Positions 1-4,158 of a stretch of 5,399 bases of DNA are shown in pieces. How positions within the stretch are numbered: position 1 is the stretch's first letter; the number at the start of each line of letters is the position of its first letter. Origin of the DNA: Holophaga sp. (lineage in GTDB: Bacteria > Acidobacteriota > Holophagae > Holophagales > Holophagaceae); the NCBI GenBank assembly GCA_030691225.1, contig JAUYES010000557.1, positions 1-5,399 of the forward strand. Direction: 5' to 3'. The position numbers were made by a program, and so were the translations under genes. Below the pieces are notes generated by a model. The model ran no database searches and was not told the origin of the DNA. It saw only the letters and a program-made list of their open reading frames with translations.

Positions 1-1
1 A

Positions 2-661
2 GGTGAATGCCCTGTGCTAGGCGGCCACGAGTGGCTGGCCCTGAATCCCACCCTTACGCCGGAGGGCCTGGATGCTGCGTGGTTTACGAAAGGCCCCAAG
101 AAAGTTCGCAGCGGCTTCTACACCGTGCCCTTTGAATCCCAAGGACGCCCCTGTCTCTTGGTGAACGGGTTCTACCCGAATCAGGCCCACCATTTCACCG
201 CACCCGGCCAGCGCGTGGTGCTGATGATGCTCCATTCGGATCTGCCCTGGCGCGTGCTGCGGCGGGAAATGCTGGGTGACACCTATCCCGACAAGGCCCA
301 GCCGGGCTCCATCCGACGCAACCTGCTGGCGCAAAAGGATGCGCTGGGGCTCGCGCGGGTGGATATCACCAGCAACTTCGTTCACCTTTCCGCCGGCCCC
401 TTCGAAGGCGCGGGCGAACTGGTTAACTTTTTCCGAGGCCTCCAAAGCGCCTCCTTCCGCCTGGAAGACAGCCGCATGGAGACCTTCTGGAAGGAGGCTG
501 GCTTGGAGCCCGCACGACTCCTGCCGCTCCTGGAAGGAGAACCCTGGATGCCTCGCGGCGCGACCCAGGATCTATTTGGGGCCACCGAAGAACTGGACGC
601 CCGATCCGCGGCCTTTTACGTGGCTCAGCGAGAAAAACCGATTGGCGAACGAAGGGATTAG
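2..661 (+). CDS. Nucleoside diphosphate kinase-like protein, 5' end outside window
   Basis: The frame is open from the first bases of the window, so the N-terminus lies upstream; a GTG at 14 is in frame but probably internal. The middle matches the C-terminal half of nucleoside diphosphate kinase, which moves a phosphate from NTP to NDP through a phosphohistidine. Counting codon 14-16 as residue 1, visible elements are NGFYP (51-55), a hydrophobic strand VVLMML (68-73), RREMLGDTYP (83-92, the family's R-x-x-M/L-G-x-T-x-P loop), PGSIRR (97-102) and SNFVHLSAG (120-128). These align with family residues Arg88, Thr94, Arg105, Asn115 and His118, so the catalytic His (codon 383-385) is present. The family's Lys motif (KPDG) is not visible and must be upstream if it exists. 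About 90 residues follow the His, against roughly 20-35 in a normal kinase, so this is an extended relative and not the housekeeping enzyme. Kinase activity is inferred. The stop codon lies at the edge of a dispersed repeat. Confidence 0.75.
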   Translation, partial: GECPVLGGHEWLALNPTLTPEGLDAAWFTKGPKKVRSGFYTVPFESQGRPCLLVNGFYPNQAHHFTAPGQRVVLMMLHSDLPWRVLRREMLGDTYPDKAQPGSIRRNLLAQKDALGLARVDITSNFVHLSAGPFEGAGELVNFFRGLQSASFRLEDSRMETFWKEAGLEPARLLPLLEGEPWMPRGATQDLFGATEELDARSAAFYVAQREKPIGERRD

Positions 662-771
662 CCACAAAGAACACAAAGAAGCACAAAGGCACAAAACTCA
701 AGCGGGGTGATCGCGATCCGGAACTCCAATCCATTTGCCATTGTTTTTGTGCTTTTTGTGTTCTCTGTGGC
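661..771. repeat. Large imperfect inverted repeat, CACAAAG/CTTTGTG family
   Basis: The left arm (661-689) is built from CACAAAG-like units and its reverse complement returns at 743-771. Read from the outside, the arms match over gccaca, one mismatch, then agaacacaaa, a one-base bulge, then agcacaaa. The loop of roughly 50 bases contains the 10-bp palindrome gatcgcgatc (709-718). This purine-rich arm type is a dispersed palindromic repeat known from many environmental bacterial genomes, where it is often mis-translated as His-Lys-Glu or Phe-Val-Phe runs; that link is from memory. Seven Ts follow at 777-783, so on the + strand it might also end transcription of the upstream gene, although the long loop and the five-base gap before the Ts are not typical of an intrinsic terminator. 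No transposase or other coding content is present in it. Confidence 0.75.
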
Positions 772-783
772 CAAAGTTTTTTT

Positions 784-800
784 GGGCAAGCTACTTGCCC
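784..800. other. Small perfect stem-loop (7-bp stem, 3-base loop)
   Basis: The sequence gggcaag, loop cta, cttgccc forms a perfect hairpin between the large repeat and the 3' end of the minus-strand membrane protein gene. On the + strand the T7 run comes before the stem, and on the - strand the stem is followed by As, so it does not have the form of an intrinsic terminator in either direction. It could be an RNA 3'-end stabiliser for the minus-strand transcript, 30 bases beyond that gene's stop, or a leftover of the neighbouring repeat. The rest of 772-829 shows nothing I recognise. Confidence 0.4.
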
Positions 801-829
801 TGACAGAGGCCATCCCGTCGCCGGAGAAG

Positions 830-1111
830 CTATTCCCGCCGATTCTTGAGTGCGGGCCAATCCCCAAAGGCCAGCATGAGGATCAGGATGATTCCCCCTA
901 TCCCGGGAATCAAAAGCAGCAGGGACATGGCACCGCTGTAGCCTGCCTTGGAACAAATCCTCCACCAGCAATAAATCGCGAAGGCGAAGATGGCCAGGGC
1001 TAGGATGCCGATCATCAGAATGGCAAAACAGCCAAGCCCCATCATTCCTGCGGCCAGGGCCTCCTGATCGTGCGCCTGGGTCAGGGCAAAGCTTACGGAA
1101 AGGTTCAGCAT
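830..1111 (-). CDS. Small two-helix membrane protein of unknown function
   Basis: The product is 93 residues from the ATG at 1111-1109. That start is chosen because AGGAG (1118-1122 on the + coordinates) lies 6 bases upstream; the frame continues up to a TTG at 1156 and an ATG at 1141, which lack such a site. Two hydrophobic segments are clear, about residues 23-49 and 60-83, joined by the polar loop WWRICSKAGYSG (49-60). The second helix carries LLLLIPGIGGI (64-74) and ends in AFGDWPALKNRRE. A KAG-containing loop followed by an LIP helix and a short FGDWP tail is a pattern I associate with small uncharacterised inner-membrane proteins (DUF5684-like), but I cannot name the family. The basic RICSK loop would favour a cytoplasmic loop by the positive-inside rule; this is inference. 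The gene is divergent from the GntR regulator and convergent with the kinase-like gene, so it is probably transcribed alone. No function can be assigned. Confidence 0.75.
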   Translation of the reverse strand: MLNLSVSFALTQAHDQEALAAGMMGLGCFAILMIGILALAIFAFAIYCWWRICSKAGYSGAMSLLLLIPGIGGIILILMLAFGDWPALKNRRE

Positions 1112-1117
1112 CGCGAG

Positions 1118-1122
1118 CTCCT
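1118..1122 (-). promoter_or_regulatory. Ribosome binding site of the membrane protein gene
   Basis: On the minus strand AGGAG is followed by 6 bases and then ATG. This is the best-placed Shine-Dalgarno among the three in-frame start candidates and settles the 93-residue reading. Confidence 0.75.
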
Positions 1123-1237
1123 GCGGCTTGGGTTGCCCCATCTTCCATGGCGCCAATGCCCCCGTCCAGCGCTATGAGTAATTCCAATCGAAGAATCAAA
1201 GAGATTTCCCGATTCCACCGCAAAATCGAGTTGAAGG

Positions 1238-1259
1238 AATCCTGGAACCTGTCAGGATT
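1238..1259. promoter_or_regulatory. Inverted repeat overlapping the GntR-gene ribosome binding site
   Basis: Perfect 7-bp arms aatcctg (1238-1244) and caggatt (1253-1259) flank an 8-base spacer. The right arm contains the AGGA that serves as the ribosome binding site of the regulator gene. It may be a protein operator, since GntR regulators usually bind short palindromes and often repress themselves, or an mRNA hairpin that hides the site. Arms of 7 bp occur often by chance, so the main argument is the position. Confidence 0.4.
1254..1257 (+). promoter_or_regulatory. Ribosome binding site of the GntR regulator gene
   Basis: AGGA lies 8 bases before the ATG at 1266. The next in-frame ATG (1302) is preceded only by a weak purine run, so 1266 is preferred. 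Confidence 0.55.
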
Positions 1260-1291
1260 AGTCCAATGGTTGATTGGGTCGAATTGGACTA
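1259..1291. promoter_or_regulatory. Inverted repeat spanning the GntR start codon
   Basis: Perfect 9-bp arms tagtccaat (1259-1267) and attggacta (1283-1291) flank a 15-base spacer. The left arm includes the first two bases of the start codon, and the dyad abuts the preceding 7-bp dyad, sharing base 1259. A third copy of attgg (1273-1277) inside the loop offers an alternative pairing with ccaat. It could be an autoregulatory operator or a translation-blocking stem. About half a 9-bp dyad with a spacer under 30 bases is expected by chance in a window this long, so position carries most of the weight. Confidence 0.45.
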
Positions 1292-2234
1292 TGCCAAAGA
1301 AATGACGGAGCCCTCCGGCGGCCCCGTCTATTTGCGCATCGTGGCCCTGATCCGCCGCCTGATCACCAATGGCCAGCTGCATGAAGGGGATACGCTCCCC
1401 ACGGAGCGGGATCTGGCGCAACGAATGGGCCTCAGCCGAGGCACCGTGAGCCTGGCTTATGCCGAGCTGAAGCGCGAAGGCATCATCACCGCCACCCCCG
1501 GACGTGGCTCCCGCATAGCCACCGATCAAAACGTGAGCAGCGTCAGTCGCAAGGAACAGGCGATCCGAGTGCTTTCGAATGCCTTGGAACGCTTAGAAGC
1601 CCTGGGCTTCAACCAGCGGGAAGTGGAAGCCTTCCTGCATCTGATCCAACTCGGCCGGGAAGGCCGGGAGCTCAAGGTGCGAGCTGCCCTGGTGGATTGC
1701 AACCCCGAGGCCCTGCTTCTACTCAACCGCCAGTTGCTGTCCGTGTCCCATTTGAGTTTGGTGCCCTTCCTCTTAGAGGATTTCCAGCGGCAAGAACGCA
1801 GCGAATTGGACGGCTTCGACCTGGTGCTCACCACAGAGAGGCATACACCCCAGGTCATGGGCCATCTGGCGCGATTGGCATTCCCACTCGAACGGATGCT
1901 TTCGGTGGCGGTACTGCCCACACGCGAAACCCTAATCGCCTTGGCTCGCCTGCCGGAACACACACCCATCGTGGTGCAATCCTGCAGCCTGCGCTTTGCC
2001 GAGATCATCCAACAGCACCTGACCAGCTTGGGGCATAGCGATGTGCTGGTGAATCCATCCCACCCCCAAACGACCGCCCATCGGCTGGTGGTACCCGCAG
2101 GCACGGTCCAAGTTGAGGGTTCGGATCCAATTTTTTTCGATTACCAAGTCGACCGGGGCTCTTTGCTCCGCGTCGAAGAATCCGTCACCGCCCTTCTCCT
2201 GCAAAAAGGCGAAGGGTTAATGGGCACTCACTGA
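1266..2234 (+). CDS. GntR-family transcriptional regulator, likely of the glutamate mutase operon
   Basis: The 322-residue product begins with a classic GntR winged helix-turn-helix. PVYLRIVALIRRLITNGQL (20-38) is the first helix, GDTLPTERDLAQRMGLSRGT (41-60) is the family signature with the recognition helix running to about 72, and GIITATPGRGSRI (72-84) is the wing. After a helical linker (about 95-132) comes an alpha/beta domain starting KVRAALVDCNPEALLLLNRQ (137-156), with strands at FDLVLTT (184-190), MLSVAVL (211-217), PIVVQS (234-239) and DVLVN (259-263). It lacks the all-helical FadR-type core and the aminotransferase domain of MocR-type proteins. The alternation of strands and helices resembles a periplasmic-binding-protein or receiver-like fold, which would suit binding of a small ligand; I cannot assign it. 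The gene ends 39 bp before glmS on the same strand, so control of glutamate mutase and autoregulation are likely but inferred. Two inverted repeats over its own start are candidate operators. Confidence 0.85.
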   Translation: MVDWVELDYAKEMTEPSGGPVYLRIVALIRRLITNGQLHEGDTLPTERDLAQRMGLSRGTVSLAYAELKREGIITATPGRGSRIATDQNVSSVSRKEQAIRVLSNALERLEALGFNQREVEAFLHLIQLGREGRELKVRAALVDCNPEALLLLNRQLLSVSHLSLVPFLLEDFQRQERSELDGFDLVLTTERHTPQVMGHLARLAFPLERMLSVAVLPTRETLIALARLPEHTPIVVQSCSLRFAEIIQQHLTSLGHSDVLVNPSHPQTTAHRLVVPAGTVQVEGSDPIFFDYQVDRGSLLRVEESVTALLLQKGEGLMGTH

Positions 2235-2261
2235 GCGCCCCCCAAGACTGCCACTAGCCTC

Positions 2262-2265
2262 GGAG
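2262..2265 (+). promoter_or_regulatory. Ribosome binding site of glmS
   Basis: GGAG stands 8 bases before the glmS ATG. The 39-base gap after the regulator's stop shows no clear promoter or terminator, which fits read-through from the regulator gene. Confidence 0.6.
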
Positions 2266-2273
2266 CCTTCAAC

Positions 2274-2690
2274 ATGGATCAACCCACCATCATCCTGGGA
2301 GTCATCGGTTCGGACTGCCATGCCGTCGGCAACAAGATCTTGGAAAAGGTCTTCACCCTGCACGGCTTCAACGTCGTCAACCTCGGTGTCATGGTCCCCC
2401 AGGACGAATTCATCGACGCCGCCCTCGAGACCAACGCCAAGGCCATTCTCGTGTCTAGCCTCTATGGCCAGGGCGAACTGGACTGCGAAGGCCTGCGTGG
2501 ACGCTGCATCGAGCGCGGCCTGGAAAACATCGTCCTCCACGTGGGCGGCAACCTCGTCATCGGTAAGCAAGCCTTCACCGAGACCGAGGCCCGCTTCAAG
2601 GAGATGGGTTTCGACCGCGTTTATGGCCCCGACACCAATCTCGAAAAGGCCGCCGAAGAACTTCGCCAGGACATCGCCGCGAGGGCCTGA
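2274..2690 (+). CDS. glmS: Glutamate mutase sigma subunit (methylaspartate mutase S, cobalamin-binding)
   Basis: The product is 138 residues, the usual length for this subunit (also called MutS or MamA, and unrelated to mismatch-repair MutS or glucosamine synthase GlmS). It is the cobalamin-binding component of adenosylcobalamin-dependent glutamate mutase (EC 5.4.99.1), a cytoplasmic enzyme interconverting L-glutamate and (2S,3S)-3-methylaspartate. The Rossmann-like B12 domain is complete. GVIGSDCHAVGNKIL (9-23) contains the D14-x-H16-x-x-G19 motif whose His coordinates cobalt in the base-off/His-on mode. SSLYGQGE (61-68) gives the S-x-L element that contacts the dimethylbenzimidazole tail. 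VGGN (90-93) and MGFDRVYGPDT (111-121) complete the pocket. Similarity to the clostridial protein, as I remember it, is high along the whole length. The stop overlaps the next start (TGATG), so translation is coupled to glmL. Codons are strongly C-ending (valine is GTC in 9 of 12), unlike glmL, which suggests high expression. Confidence 0.97.
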   Translation: MDQPTIILGVIGSDCHAVGNKILEKVFTLHGFNVVNLGVMVPQDEFIDAALETNAKAILVSSLYGQGELDCEGLRGRCIERGLENIVLHVGGNLVIGKQAFTETEARFKEMGFDRVYGPDTNLEKAAEELRQDIAARA

Positions 2691-4144
2691 TGACGCGCCT
2701 GCTCTCCATCGATATCGGGTCCACCTACACCAAGGGTGCCCTATTCCAGCTTTCGGATGGAGAGCTGTCGGTGGTGGCGTACGCCAAAACCGCCACCACG
2801 ACCTCGCACTTGAAGGAAGGTTTCGATCAGGTGCGGGGCACGTTGGATCCGGACCGCACGGCACCGGTGGCCTTTTCATCCTCCGCGCGAGGCGGTTTGG
2901 CCATTGCAGCCATTGGGCTGGTGCCCGACCTCACGTTGAAAATTGCCAAGCAGGCGGCGCTGTCGGCGGGTGGCAAGGTCGTGTCGGTGCATGCCTACAA
3001 GCTGGGTAAGGATCAGCGGGATGAGCTCGTGGCATTGAAGCCCGATATTCTCCTCCTCGCCGGTGGCACCGATGGCGGCAACGAGAGCTTCGTCCGCTTT
3101 AATGCCACGCAACTCGCCAAGCTCCCTGCCCGCATGGTGGGCCAGGAATTACCAACCGTCATCTATGCGGGCAACGCCATCATCCGCGAGGACGTGGCCG
3201 AAGAACTGCGCGCAGCGGGCTTCGAGGTGGCCATTGCCTCGAACCTGATGCCCCAGATGGAGCAGGTGGAGCCCGATAGCGCCCGCGAGCAAATCCGCGA
3301 AGTCTTTCTCCGCAAGATCGTGCACGGCAAAGGACTGGATGAAATCGTAGCCGAAGTCGGCAGCGAACCATTGCCCACGCCCCTGGCGGTGCTGAATCTG
3401 ACCGAGGCCTTGCGGAACGATGTGCCAGCCTTTGGCGATTTCATCCTCATCGATATGGGCGGCGCCACTACGGACGTCTATTCCGCCGGAGAAACCATCG
3501 AACAGGAATTGCGCGTGATGCTCCGCGGCGTGCGCGATCCCGAAGTGAAGCGCAGCGTTGAAGGCGATCTGGGCATGCGCGTTTCGGCAGGCGTTGCCGC
3601 CCACACGGCCCAGGCCTACCTCCGCCAGGCCTTGGGTGCCGAACGCCACGTCGCCTTCGAGGCCTACATGACTCGCCTGGCCTCGGCGCCGGAGTACCTT
3701 CCCCAAGCTGGCAACGAAGAGGATGCCTTCGACCGGGCGCTGGCCTCGGCCTGCATCCATCACGCCATCCTGCGTCACGCGGGCACGTGGAAACGGGTCT
3801 TCACCGCCGCCGGAGAAACCTTCCTGCAATACGGCAAGGATCTGCGCCAGGTGCGCAAGGTCATCGGATCGGGCGGCTATCTGAGTGCCATCGCCGATTT
3901 CACGCCGGCGGAAGCGATCCTTCCTACGGATGCCCAACGCTCTGAAATCATCCACCTCATCCCCGAACGTTTCACTTACTACCGCGACAACGGCTACCTG
4001 CTGCCATTGCTAGGCAATCTCGTTGGCAATTGGCGCAAACCCGCCGTGGCCTGCGCGGTGGCCTGCCTGCGCGAAGAAGGCGAAACCTGCTTGCGTGTTC
4101 CTGAGATCACTTCCACCGTTTCAAACCAATCAAACCATTGCTAG
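2690..4144 (+). CDS. glmL: Glutamate mutase accessory protein MutL/GlmL (ASKHA ATPase, reactivation factor)
   Basis: The 484-residue product belongs to the MutL/GlmL family, which accompanies glutamate mutase and is not the mismatch-repair MutL. Family members have the actin/Hsp70/sugar-kinase ATPase fold and are believed to release inactivated cobalamin from the mutase so that fresh coenzyme can bind. Visible motifs are LLSIDIGSTYTKGALF (4-19, phosphate 1 loop with Asp7), ILLLAGGTDGGN (120-131), FILIDMGGATTDVYS (251-265, phosphate 2 loop) and KVIGSGGYLS (390-399, adenosine-type Gly motif). YRDNGYLLPLLGNL (431-444) lies near the C-terminus. The start overlaps the glmS stop by one base, and GAGGG four bases upstream inside glmS can act as ribosome binding site. 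Clostridial homologues are about 460 residues, so the protein is slightly long; the extra residues seem to be the polar tail after about 465, which ends in a small tandem duplication (SNQ-SNH). Valine in the first 100 codons is GTG in 7 of 8. Confidence 0.95.
   Translation: MTRLLSIDIGSTYTKGALFQLSDGELSVVAYAKTATTTSHLKEGFDQVRGTLDPDRTAPVAFSSSARGGLAIAAIGLVPDLTLKIAKQAALSAGGKVVSVHAYKLGKDQRDELVALKPDILLLAGGTDGGNESFVRFNATQLAKLPARMVGQELPTVIYAGNAIIREDVAEELRAAGFEVAIASNLMPQMEQVEPDSAREQIREVFLRKIVHGKGLDEIVAEVGSEPLPTPLAVLNLTEALRNDVPAFGDFILIDMGGATTDVYSAGETIEQELRVMLRGVRDPEVKRSVEGDLGMRVSAGVAAHTAQAYLRQALGAERHVAFEAYMTRLASAPEYLPQAGNEEDAFDRALASACIHHAILRHAGTWKRVFTAAGETFLQYGKDLRQVRKVIGSGGYLSAIADFTPAEAILPTDAQRSEIIHLIPERFTYYRDNGYLLPLLGNLVGNWRKPAVACAVACLREEGETCLRVPEITSTVSNQSNHC
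4121..4138 (+). repeat. 9-base tandem duplication at the 3' end of glmL
   Basis: tcaaaccaa (4121-4129) is followed directly by tcaaaccat (4130-4138), 8 of 9 bases identical. It encodes SNQ then SNH just before the final Cys of GlmL and lies in an A-rich patch unlike the GC-rich gene body. Replication slippage is a likely origin. Confidence 0.6.
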
Positions 4145-4146
4145 TC

Positions 4147-4152
4147 AAGGAG
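4147..4152 (+). promoter_or_regulatory. Ribosome binding site of glmE, fixing a GTG start
   Basis: AAGGAG begins two bases after the glmL stop and stands 6 bases before GTG at 4159. No ATG lies nearby in this frame, and the predicted N-terminus matches the family, so GTG is the start. Confidence 0.85.
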
Positions 4153-4158
4153 CCACCC

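Noticed and set aside
661..700. Tandem CACAAAG units read as a possible CRISPR or short tandem array.
   Set aside because: There are only a few degenerate units with no spacers, and they pair with a reverse-complement arm at 743-771; this is one palindromic element.
777..800. T7 run next to a perfect hairpin, read as an intrinsic terminator.
   Set aside because: On the + strand the Ts precede the hairpin, and on the - strand the hairpin is followed by As, so the order is wrong in both directions.
1171..1199. Possible minus-strand promoter for the membrane protein gene: TTGATT, 17 bases, CATAGC.
   Set aside because: The -10 matches TATAAT at only three positions. A promoter is expected in this region but this one is not supported well enough to call.
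1251..1258. gtcaggat resembles part of the conserved core of cobalamin riboswitches, upstream of a B12-dependent enzyme operon.
   Set aside because: The rest of the riboswitch, including the GCCACTG-type box at the right distance upstream, is absent, and the motif is one arm of a simple dyad over the ribosome binding site. The gccact at about 2250 before glmS is likewise isolated.
423..1529. Long minus-strand open frame of 368 codons across the repeat and flanking genes.
   Set aside because: It runs antisense to the kinase-like gene and the start of the regulator, overlaps the better-supported membrane protein gene in another frame, and its translation across the repeat is low-complexity. 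It is a by-product of GC-rich sequence.
3149..3955. Minus-strand open frame of 268 codons inside glmL.
   Set aside because: It is fully antisense to a well-recognised gene and the translation shows no recognisable domain; GC-rich coding DNA commonly leaves such frames open.
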